This document shows, piece after piece, positions 24,758-32,223 of a DNA stretch of 64,000 nucleotides. The translations under genes were made by a program, and so were the position numbers. The DNA lies in NCBI RefSeq assembly GCF_014230085.1, contig NZ_JACHVB010000020.1, positions 1 through 64,000 on the forward strand, written 5' to 3'. The notes beneath the pieces are model-generated. The model searched no databases and was not told the origin of the DNA. It saw nothing but the letters and a program-made list of their open reading frames with translations. The stretch is from Ruficoccus amylovorans (lineage in GTDB: Bacteria; Verrucomicrobiota; Verrucomicrobiia; Opitutales; Cerasicoccaceae). Within the stretch, counting starts at the first letter, position 1, and every line of letters starts with the position of its first letter.

Positions 24758-27292
24758 CTATCGCTGCCGGTCGATTTCGGGTTCGACGGTTCCGGCGGTA
24801 AGCTGGCCAGTGGCGAACTGTAAAAGCGAGGCGCTCAGAAAAATATCGGTGCGGGCCTGATTGTAGCTTTCGCGGGCCTTGATCAAAAGCGCCTGCTGTG
24901 TCTGCACGTCGGTCACGCTGGCAAAGCCTTGCTCGAAGGAGGCCAGGGTGGCTTGCTGCGAAGCCTCGGAGGCGGCCACGAGGGCTTCGGCGGAGCGTAG
25001 CTGGCGGCGGGCGTTTTCGTAGTCGGTGTAAGCTTCCCAGACCTCGCTCACGGCGTTGTTGCGGGCGTCGGCGATGACGGCTTCGACCTCGCGCTTTTCG
25101 GCTTGCGCGGCGATTTTCAAGTGCTGGCGTCGGCCTCCGTCGAAGACCGGAAGGCTGAGAACCACGGCCCCGCCGTACTCGGCCTCGAAGGTATCGACCC
25201 AGCCGGTATTGTCGGCGTTGAAGGCGCTGTAAACAGGTCCGGCGTTGCCGCTGATGGCGAGGGTGGGGCCGTACTGCGCCTCGACCTGCTCGACGTTGGC
25301 CTCGGCGGCGCGGAGCTGGGCGACGTGGGCGCTCAGGTCGGGGCGGTTGGCCAGGGCGCTGTCCACCAGCGCATTGACGGAGGAGTCGAGGTTGTCCGGC
25401 AACGGAAGTTCGGTGATGTCCTGCACGCGCAGGGGCTGTCCGGGGTCGAGTCCGACGATTTCGCACAGGTTGACCTGGGCCTTGCGCAGGTCGGCCTGCA
25501 GGGCGGATACGTCGAAGTCGAACTGCGCGACCTGCTGCTTGGTCTGGAGCAGCTCGGCCCGGGTGGCGAAGCCCTGGTCGAGCGCCGACTGGGTCGCCTT
25601 TTCGATCAGGCGGGCGTCGGCCTGCGCGGCGGTGACGACGGCCAGCGCGGAGCGCAGGCTGATTAGCTTGTAGTAGGATTGGCAGACATCGAAAAGCAGT
25701 TGCTGGTGCAGCGCGTTGAAGGCGAAGTTTTGCGCCACCGACTGCTCGCGGGCACCTTTTTCAATGGCTTCGCGCCGTCCGAAGTCCCACAGCAGCCAGG
25801 AGACTTGAACTTCGGGGCGGACGATGGCCATGTCCGAGTAAAAGAAGCCGGCTGAGAAGATGTTCTGCGGCAGGGGGAAGGGCACGTGCTCGTAACCGGC
25901 GGCCGCGATCAGGTTCAGCTCGGGAAAGTACGCGCTCTGCGCCACGCCGACTCCGGCGGCGGCGGCGCGGGCCTGTTCCCAGGCGATACGGGTCTTCGGG
26001 TTGTTGCGCTGCGCCAGGTCCGCCAGTTCGGAGAGCGTGTACTCGTGGTCCGCCTCGTAGCTCTGCACGGTGGGGTGCGCGTACTGCTGGGGCAGACGGT
26101 ATTTCTCGGCCTCGGGGCTGCGCCAGGGGCGGCTCGGGCTCTGGGGGGCGAGTTCGGCGGTGTTCTGGCAGCCGGTGAACAACATCGCCAGCGCGCCCAC
26201 GCAGAGCAGCGGCAGGGCCTTGCCCAGCGTGCTGCCGGAGGGTTTTTCCGGCCAGAGATATTTGAATGTCATTCCCATCATGATATTTCCAAGAAGGATG
26301 CCCAGCAGGCGGTCGCGCAGGACGGTGAGGTCGGTGGAAGGGCCAAAAGCGGTGGAGATCATCATAAACTGCGCCAGTGCCATCTGCCAACCGGCATAGG
26401 ACAAGCGCGGAGAGCTGAGCGCGACCCAGGCGGCCAGCGTGCTGCCGACGCCGATGGCCAGCAGGAGGACGGCGATAGAGTTGGACAGCGGGATGATCCA
26501 GATGGCGCAAAACAGTGCGATCCCCGCCCCGACGGTAGCCCCGCCGATGCGCAGCCAGGTCTTGTGGATGATCTGCTCCGTGGTGGGGAGGGCCAGGATC
26601 AGGCAGGTCATCATCGCGGTCTGGATCTCTTGAAAGTTGAGCAGCGTGTAGATGAAGTACGTCCCCATCGCGGCGAAGGTACACTTGAGCGCATAGACGA
26701 GGTGGGCCGGGTTGCTTCGCCAGTCGGGGACGATGCCGAGCTTGGGTGGCGGAGGGCGGTGCTCGGGGGGCCAGTTGCGCTCGGGGCGAATGAGGAGCGT
26801 CGTCAGCATGACCGGGATGACGCCCGCCAGCGCAATGGGCATGAGCCACATGGTGCCCTGAACCCAGAGGTGGGGGTAGGGGTAAACATCGGGCAGGGTC
26901 AGCGCGGTGGCGAAGATGATGGTCAGGTTGCGGACGATGTCGCCCTCGGTCATGATATTGGCGAGGAAGAACGCCCCGTAAAGCACGGCGGCAAGCGCGG
27001 TCAGCCGCAGCCAGGTGTACTCGGCGGTGTACTTGAGCAGGACCAGCGCCAGCAGCACGACGGGCACGACCACGATGACGACAGCGGTAGTGATCAGAAA
27101 AGTTTGCCTGGTGGTGGGCTTGGCGAAGACGAAACTGAAGTAAATACTCAGCCAGCCGTTGGGGATGCGCAGGGCCATGATGATGACCGTGGCGAGCAGG
27201 ACGGACAGCACGATGCGGGCCGTCATCCAGTCACGCCCGGGGTAGGGACGCAGTTCCCGGGCAATCTCCTCCACTGTCAACCGCTGGGCCAT
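24758..27292 (-). CDS. FUSC-type inner-membrane exporter fused to TolC-like outer-membrane lipoprotein
   Basis: An 844-aa fusion. Residues 1-350 are a FUSC/aromatic-acid-exporter-type membrane region with two hydrophobic clusters (about 22-165 and 200-345). Residues 356-375 are a lipoprotein-like signal ending in the lipobox LFTGC with C375. Residues 385-844 form an outer-membrane efflux protein with two OEP repeats (for example ELADLAQRNNP, SWLLWDFGRR). It follows a HlyD gene with 3 bp between, in a DUF1656-HlyD-FUSC order. An inner-membrane pump joined to an outer-membrane channel is odd. An internal start near M341 (26272) could give the channel as a separate lipoprotein. Confidence 0.8.
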   Translation of the reverse strand: MAQRLTVEEIARELRPYPGRDWMTARIVLSVLLATVIIMALRIPNGWLSIYFSFVFAKPTTRQTFLITTAVVIVVVPVVLLALVLLKYTAEYTWLRLTALAAVLYGAFFLANIMTEGDIVRNLTIIFATALTLPDVYPYPHLWVQGTMWLMPIALAGVIPVMLTTLLIRPERNWPPEHRPPPPKLGIVPDWRSNPAHLVYALKCTFAAMGTYFIYTLLNFQEIQTAMMTCLILALPTTEQIIHKTWLRIGGATVGAGIALFCAIWIIPLSNSIAVLLLAIGVGSTLAAWVALSSPRLSYAGWQMALAQFMMISTAFGPSTDLTVLRDRLLGILLGNIMMGMTFKYLWPEKPSGSTLGKALPLLCVGALAMLFTGCQNTAELAPQSPSRPWRSPEAEKYRLPQQYAHPTVQSYEADHEYTLSELADLAQRNNPKTRIAWEQARAAAAGVGVAQSAYFPELNLIAAAGYEHVPFPLPQNIFSAGFFYSDMAIVRPEVQVSWLLWDFGRREAIEKGAREQSVAQNFAFNALHQQLLFDVCQSYYKLISLRSALAVVTAAQADARLIEKATQSALDQGFATRAELLQTKQQVAQFDFDVSALQADLRKAQVNLCEIVGLDPGQPLRVQDITELPLPDNLDSSVNALVDSALANRPDLSAHVAQLRAAEANVEQVEAQYGPTLAISGNAGPVYSAFNADNTGWVDTFEAEYGGAVVLSLPVFDGGRRQHLKIAAQAEKREVEAVIADARNNAVSEVWEAYTDYENARRQLRSAEALVAASEASQQATLASFEQGFASVTDVQTQQALLIKARESYNQARTDIFLSASLLQFATGQLTAGTVEPEIDRQR

Positions 27293-27295
27293 GCC

Positions 27296-28402
27296 TTATT
27301 CGATGGTCACGATGGCCGAGGCGCCGATGCGGAACGCCTCCTGCGGCTCGGGCTGGTCGATACGGATGCGGACGGGAAAACGCTGCGCCAGGCGCACCCA
27401 ATCAAGTTGGCTGCGGACAAAGGGCAGCGGTCCGAAGTCAAACGCGTCCTGTGTCTGCACGCCGTGGCCGATGCTGACGACCGTCCCGGTAAAGACCTTA
27501 TCCTGCATGGTGAGCAGGCGCACGCGGGCGGTGGCCCCGAGGCGGATTCGTTTCAGGTCGCCCTCGCGGTAGTTGGCCATGACGAACCATTCGCTGGTAT
27601 CGACAAGGGTGAAAAGCGGTTCGCCGGGCATGGTCATCATGCCGGGGGCGATGTCACAGTTGACGACCCGGCCCGGGAAGGGAGCCTTGATCTGCGTGCG
27701 CTCCAACTCCAGCTCGGCCATAGCCAGCCGGATGCGGGCTGCCTTGATTTCGGCCCGCAGCGCATCCAGCGAGGGCACGGCCAGCTCGGCAGCCAGCTCG
27801 TTACTCCGGGCCATGAGGACTCCGGCATTGGCCTGCTCCCAGGCGGTGGTGGCGGTGTCGTAGCGTTCGCGGGTGACGAAGCCCTGTTCGGCCAATGGCG
27901 TCATGCGCTCGTAGGTGGACTGCGCCAGCGTCTGTTGCGCAATGGCGGCGAGCGTGGCGGCGCGGGCCGTTTCGACCAGTTCCTCCGAGGCGCCGCGCTG
28001 GCGTTCGGCCTCGCCGAGCTGGGCTTCCAGCGCAGCGATCTGGGCGAGGGCCTCGTCCACGGCCAGTTGGTACGATGAAGGATCGATCTGCACGAGCAGT
28101 TCACCGGGGGAGACAGCCAAGCCATCGCGGGCGGGCAGTTCCACGATCCTCCCCGGCACCTGAGGCGCGACTGTGATGTAGCGGGCCTGCACGTAGGCGT
28201 CGTCGGTGCGCGGGTAGTGCTCGCTATGCTCCAGCAGGTAAAAGGCAAGTACGAGTGCTCCGACCACGATGACCGCGCTCAGCAGGCGGCCCAGCGCCTT
28301 TTGGGGCTTCGATGCTTTGGGCGCGGGTTGGTCGGAGGGTGGCGTGGTGTCGGCGGGCTCGGTCATGGCGGTTTGCGATACGGTCGGCGAAGGCGTTTTC
28401 AC
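27296..28402 (-). CDS. HlyD/EmrA-family periplasmic adaptor
   Basis: A membrane-fusion protein linking an inner-membrane pump to an outer-membrane channel. From GTG 28402, which overlaps the upstream stop as TAGTG, it has 368 aa. It has a Pro-rich cytosolic start and one membrane helix, then HYPRTDDAYVQARYITVAPQ. An N-terminal lipoyl half (VPGRIVELPARDGLAV), a helical hairpin, a second lipoyl half (TQIKAPFPGRVVNCDI) and a beta barrel complete it. ATG 28366 is an alternative start. It is the middle gene of the DUF1656-HlyD-FUSC operon, as in aaeXAB-type aromatic acid exporters. Confidence 0.9.
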   Translation of the reverse strand: MKTPSPTVSQTAMTEPADTTPPSDQPAPKASKPQKALGRLLSAVIVVGALVLAFYLLEHSEHYPRTDDAYVQARYITVAPQVPGRIVELPARDGLAVSPGELLVQIDPSSYQLAVDEALAQIAALEAQLGEAERQRGASEELVETARAATLAAIAQQTLAQSTYERMTPLAEQGFVTRERYDTATTAWEQANAGVLMARSNELAAELAVPSLDALRAEIKAARIRLAMAELELERTQIKAPFPGRVVNCDIAPGMMTMPGEPLFTLVDTSEWFVMANYREGDLKRIRLGATARVRLLTMQDKVFTGTVVSIGHGVQTQDAFDFGPLPFVRSQLDWVRLAQRFPVRIRIDQPEPQEAFRIGASAIVTIE

Positions 28403-28602
28403 TAGTCGAAAAATATCATCCAGCACAACGCGGCCCAGAGGAAGGCCAGGCAAAGGTAAACCAGCACGGGCATGACGAGTTGCTTGTGCAGGCCCAGCTT
28501 GGCGAGTACCATTTTGGTGCAGGCGGCGAGAATTATACCCGCGATGGCGGACAGCAACCAGCCCGGAAAATACGCTCCGAATATTTCGACTTCAGATGAC
28601 AC
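28402..28602 (-). CDS. DUF1656 (AaeX-like) small membrane protein
   Basis: A 66-aa protein with two membrane helices and the typical start EVEIFGAYFPGWL, with YLCLAFLWAALCW near the end. DUF1656 proteins precede HlyD/FUSC exporter genes such as aaeXAB, and this is the first gene of that operon here. The start is GTG 28602; no ATG is in frame. Its role in the exporter is not known. The TAG stop overlaps the GTG start of the adaptor by one base. Confidence 0.88.
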   Translation of the reverse strand: MSSEVEIFGAYFPGWLLSAIAGIILAACTKMVLAKLGLHKQLVMPVLVYLCLAFLWAALCWMIFFD

Positions 28603-28675
28603 GACGCATTGTTAGCTCAGGGCGGCTATGCGTTCAAGCGCCTAGTGCGCAGGAAAACAAAGGCCCGATGCGAAA

Positions 28676-29758
28676 CTAGATACCTAGAAACTGGAACGGC
28701 TGGGTGTCCTTGAATTTGGCGCTGACTTCGCCGGAGAAGATGTTTCGCTGATCGGGGCCCAGATCGAGCTTCTTGACCGTCCCGGTCTCGGGGGAGAAAT
28801 CGAGCTTGTCCAGGTCCACCCAAAAAATGCTCGGGGTCAGCGCGGACTCGAAGAAGTAGCGCATGCGCTTCTGGTCGGCGACGGTGCGCCAGCGCGTGGA
28901 GGAGATGTTCGGCTGGCCCGGCGTGGTCAGCCCGTAGGGGACGGAGACGTTGCGGATGACGCTGAAAACGCTCGCGATGGTTTCGACCTCGTCCCCGGTC
29001 TTGGGCACGGCGTTGATGTAAAAAGCCGCGCGGGTGAAACGGTCCGCCGCCCGGTTGGTCCCCGGCAGCATGACGGTGCCGCCAATCTGCTTCCAGTAGG
29101 AGTGCAGGGCAAGTTGCTCATCGAAGGTGGGCGAATTCGTCATCACCTGATACTGACTGCTGTGGTGGATTACCTGCTGGCCTTCGATGTATTCGACGAT
29201 GGCGCTGTCCCCGCTGGCGTCGGAGATGCCGAGGTGAAGCGCGGCCAGGCGGTCTTCGCCGGGCACCTTGTCGGTGACTATGATGAAGGGCTCCTTCTCA
29301 AGTACGCGGACGGCTTCCTCGACCGTGGCGAAGTTGTCGAGCACGTACTGGGCCCAGGCCGCGACAGTCAGTCCGGGCTTCTCGTCGGTGTAGGCCGGGT
29401 ACTCCGACTCCACCAGCCAGAGTACGCTTGCGCTCAGGCCGGCCTCGTTAAGTCCGTCCGTAGTCGAAATATCATACCCCGAGGCGATCACGCTGCCATA
29501 CTTCGAGGTCCATTGCAGGGAGTTGGGGCCAGCCTCGCCCGAACGCTCCATCCCGCGCGGGAACACCCACAGATTCGTTCCAACGTCGACCCTCCAGTCC
29601 ATCGAGCGGGCGGTGACGATCTGCCCCTCCGTCCCGTGGTAAACTACCCGCGTACAGGCACGGGCTACCGGGGCAAGGCTGAGAGTGGCAATGGGCAGGA
29701 GAGCAGCGCCCAGAATGGCGGTACGCGAGCGGCACAGGCGGAAGAAGGTTATAAGCAT
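28676..29758 (-). CDS. Secreted linear amide C-N hydrolase (choloylglycine hydrolase family)
   Basis: A 360-aa Ntn hydrolase. A signal peptide ends in ARA at residue 34, so signal cleavage would expose C35 as the N-terminal nucleophile (ACTRVVYHG). Family blocks include ITARSMDW-like VTARSMDWR, GLNEAGL (with Asn for the oxyanion site), a long insertion-prone middle and IRNVSVPYG near the C-terminus. Relatives hydrolyse bile-salt amides, penicillin V or acyl-homoserine lactones; the substrate here is unknown. It is divergent from the VWA gene and shares the TGAC repeat region with it. Confidence 0.88.
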   Translation of the reverse strand: MLITFFRLCRSRTAILGAALLPIATLSLAPVARACTRVVYHGTEGQIVTARSMDWRVDVGTNLWVFPRGMERSGEAGPNSLQWTSKYGSVIASGYDISTTDGLNEAGLSASVLWLVESEYPAYTDEKPGLTVAAWAQYVLDNFATVEEAVRVLEKEPFIIVTDKVPGEDRLAALHLGISDASGDSAIVEYIEGQQVIHHSSQYQVMTNSPTFDEQLALHSYWKQIGGTVMLPGTNRAADRFTRAAFYINAVPKTGDEVETIASVFSVIRNVSVPYGLTTPGQPNISSTRWRTVADQKRMRYFFESALTPSIFWVDLDKLDFSPETGTVKKLDLGPDQRNIFSGEVSAKFKDTQPFQFLGI

Positions 29759-29839
29759 ATCAAAAACCCTGCAGATGTCTGCGCTAATGGCAAGCCACCT
29801 CGGCTTTTCCGGGCTGAAGTCCTCAGGCGTACGAAGTCA

Positions 29840-29876
29840 TGACATTTTCCTGACAAAACCCTGACCGCCCCATGAC
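29840..29876. promoter_or_regulatory. Four TGAC direct repeats at exact 11-bp spacing (Pho-box-like array)
   Basis: TGAC begins at 29840, 29851, 29862 and 29873, always 11 bp apart. The first two repeats read TGACA. Direct repeats of TGTCA/TGACA with one helical turn of spacing are the recognition form of PhoB and related OmpR-family regulators. It lies between the divergent amidohydrolase and the VWA operon, which itself encodes an OmpR-family regulator. A CACAAT hexamer at 29898-29903 could serve as a -10 for the operon. Confidence 0.55.
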
Positions 29877-29954
29877 GACATTTACGGCCGTTTCGGGCAC
29901 AATGGGGCCAATGCCGGGCACGCCGTCCGGTGCCGAACGTCAACCCAAGCCGAT

Positions 29955-31292
29955 ATGAAACTGAAAACCTTCCTTCCCTGCGCGGCCCTGCTGGTCGCCC
30001 CTGGAGCCGCCGGTATCGCCGCTGCGGCGTCTGCCCCGGTCGCTGTGCGCGCCGAACTCGACCGCCCCTTCGTCATGGCCGGGCAGGGCGAGCGCGTGGT
30101 GATCAAAGTCAGCCTCCTGCCGGCCGAGACCGAATCAGCCCGCGCCCGCCCGCCGGTCAATCTCGCCCTGGCGCTGGACCGCTCCGGCTCGATGAGCGGG
30201 CAAAAGATCGAGCAGGCCCGCGAGGCGGCACTGGAAGCGCTCAGCCTGTTGGGACCACGTGACCGGATCGCGCTCGTGGTCTATGACGACGAAGCTTTCA
30301 CCCTGATCGAGAGCCAGCACCCGCTGGAGCGTGAACGCCTGGCCGCCGCCATCCGGGGGATTCGCCCCGGCGGTTCGACCGCGCTTTACAGCGGCGTTCG
30401 TCAAGCCGCCGCGCAGGTCCGTGAAGGCAGTCGCGAGGGGTCCATCGACCGCGTGGTCCTGCTCTCGGACGGGCAGGCCAATGTCGGCCCATCTTCACCC
30501 GAGGCGCTACGCGACTTGGGCCTCAAGCTTGCCGCTGAGGATATTTCTGTCAGCACGGTTGGGCTCGGCGCGGGCTTTAACGAAGACCTCATGACCGGTC
30601 TGGCCGAGACCGGGCAAGGCAACAGCTATTTCGTCGAAAACGCTCGCGACCTGACGCGCATCTTTGCCGCCGAACTGGAGGATGTGCTTAACGTCGCCGC
30701 GACCGGCGTCGAGGTGGTCGTGACCTTCGAGCCCGGCGTTCGCCCGGTGAGGATCATTGGCCGCGAAGGCCGGATCGGTGACGGGGATGCCCGCTTCAGT
30801 GTCAACCAATTGATCGGGGGCCGGGAAAAGTTCGCGCTGATCGAAGTGGAGCTTCCCGCCGGGGAAGCCGGTGTGGACCGTGAAATCGCCCGCGTTCGCG
30901 CCGACTACACCGACGCCCTCAGCGGTGAAAAGGCCCATGCCGACGCTTCTGCACAAGTCGCCTACACGGAGAGACCCGCCGAAGTCGAGTCCGCCGCGAA
31001 TGTCATCGTGGGCCGCGAGGTTGTTGCCAACCGCGTCGCCGAGGCCCGCCGCGAAGCCGTCAAGCTGAGCGACGCCGGCCAGCACCGCGAAGCCGCCGCG
31101 CTTTTCCGCGACCTACGCGGGGAGATCGACGTGATGAACGCTCCTTACGCAGACAGCGAGATCACCCAGATGTCCGAGGTGTTGGATCGGGACGCCGCGC
31201 AGTTGGACCAGTCGAAGCTCTCCAATACCGACCGCAAGCGGTACTCGAACGACAGCTACAAGACCGTCAACCAGCAGCGCGACATTGACTGA
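29955..31292 (+). CDS. Secreted von Willebrand factor A domain protein
   Basis: A 445-aa protein with a signal peptide (about 1-25). A short beta domain is followed by a VWA domain (about 68-240) with the metal site DRSGS (75-79), LGPRDRIALVVYDDEA, SGVRQAAAQV and VLLSDGQANVG. The C-terminal half holds a beta-rich region and a helical tail with a tandem-like EAVKLSDAGQHREAAALFRDL. It is the first gene of an operon with a SIMPL protein, a sensor kinase and an OmpR regulator, so it could report on envelope state. Its ligand is unknown. Confidence 0.88.
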   Translation: MKLKTFLPCAALLVAPGAAGIAAAASAPVAVRAELDRPFVMAGQGERVVIKVSLLPAETESARARPPVNLALALDRSGSMSGQKIEQAREAALEALSLLGPRDRIALVVYDDEAFTLIESQHPLERERLAAAIRGIRPGGSTALYSGVRQAAAQVREGSREGSIDRVVLLSDGQANVGPSSPEALRDLGLKLAAEDISVSTVGLGAGFNEDLMTGLAETGQGNSYFVENARDLTRIFAAELEDVLNVAATGVEVVVTFEPGVRPVRIIGREGRIGDGDARFSVNQLIGGREKFALIEVELPAGEAGVDREIARVRADYTDALSGEKAHADASAQVAYTERPAEVESAANVIVGREVVANRVAEARREAVKLSDAGQHREAAALFRDLRGEIDVMNAPYADSEITQMSEVLDRDAAQLDQSKLSNTDRKRYSNDSYKTVNQQRDID

Positions 31293-31339
31293 GCGTTTAT
31301 TCGCACGGGCATTAACAAGAATCTTTAACGAAAATACAC

Positions 31340-32119
31340 ATGATGAAAAAGACCCTCGCAACCCTGGTCCTGTGTCTGCCGCTCGCTACGCTGGCGCAGG
31401 ACTACACCTACTCAACCAACCCAGCGACCGGAAATATCTCGGTCAGTGGGGAGGCCACGGTTTATGTCGTGCCGGACACGATCAAGGTCAACTTCGGGAT
31501 AGAAACCCGCGACATGGACCTGGCGGCTTCGCAGGCCGCGAACCGCGCCATACTCAAGCGCGCGCTGGAGTCCTTCCGCCACCTTGGGGTGGAGGACAAG
31601 GACATCAAGACTGACTACCTCAGCGTCGAGCCGCGCTACGAGTGGCGCAACAGCGAGAACGTCTTCACCGGCTATTTCTCGCGCAACGGCTTCGTCGTCA
31701 CCCTCAAGGACAAGGCCCAGCTGGAGCGGGTGGTGGACGCGGCGCTGGCGGCAGGTGTCAACTACGTGCATGGCGTCGAGTTTGAGACGAGCGAGCTGCG
31801 CAAGTACCGTGACCAGGCCCGGCAGGAGGCGATCACCGCGGCCCGAGAAAAAGCAGAGGCCCTGACAGCCGCGCTTGGCTCTCGCCTCGGCCCGCCGACT
31901 CGCATCAATGCCAACGACGGCAACCGCTGGTGGTTTTACTGCGATGCCGACTGGGGCCGCAGTGGCGGGCGTAACCTTGCCATGACTCAGAACAGTATCC
32001 AGTCCGTAACCGCTTCGGGCGCGGGTGTTCCCGGCGACATCCAGCTTGGCAAAATCGCCGTCCGAGCCAGCGTCGATGTGTCTTTCTCCCTCGTCACCGT
32101 GCCGGAAGACGGGCGCTGA
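31340..32119 (+). CDS. SIMPL-domain (DUF541) periplasmic protein
   Basis: A 259-aa protein with a signal peptide (about 1-19). The SIMPL/DUF541 domain fills the rest: ISVSGEATVYVVPDTIKVNFGIETRD, ILKRALESFRHLGVEDKDIKTDYLSVEPRYE in shorter blocks, then VDAALAAGVNYVHGVEF, ARQEAITAAREKAEALTAAL and a C-terminal strand IAVRASVDVSFSL. The family includes E. coli YggE, tied to oxidative stress. The second gene of the VWA operon; ATG 31340 or 31343. Confidence 0.88.
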   Translation: MMKKTLATLVLCLPLATLAQDYTYSTNPATGNISVSGEATVYVVPDTIKVNFGIETRDMDLAASQAANRAILKRALESFRHLGVEDKDIKTDYLSVEPRYEWRNSENVFTGYFSRNGFVVTLKDKAQLERVVDAALAAGVNYVHGVEFETSELRKYRDQARQEAITAAREKAEALTAALGSRLGPPTRINANDGNRWWFYCDADWGRSGGRNLAMTQNSIQSVTASGAGVPGDIQLGKIAVRASVDVSFSLVTVPEDGR

Positions 32120-32166
32120 ACCCCGCCGGGGCTGGGCCGTCGAGTGTCTCTTTCGGACCGGCTTCC

Positions 32167-32199
32167 CCGCGCGGGCGTGAAGAAAGATTGCCCGCGCGG
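32167..32199. repeat. GC-rich hairpin before the sensor kinase gene
   Basis: A perfect 10-bp stem CCGCGCGGGC (32167-32176) and GCCCGCGCGG (32190-32199) with a 13-base loop. It lies between the SIMPL gene and the kinase start at 32224. There is no T run. It may set relative expression within the operon by attenuation or mRNA processing. Confidence 0.55.
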
Positions 32200-32223
32200 C
32201 CATTCTCACCAATACCAGATACG

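Noticed and set aside
25886-28078. 730-codon plus-strand open frame opposite the exporter genes
   Set aside because: It is antisense to the clear HlyD and FUSC/OMF genes and has low-complexity Gly/Asp/Arg-rich content typical of GC-rich shadow frames.
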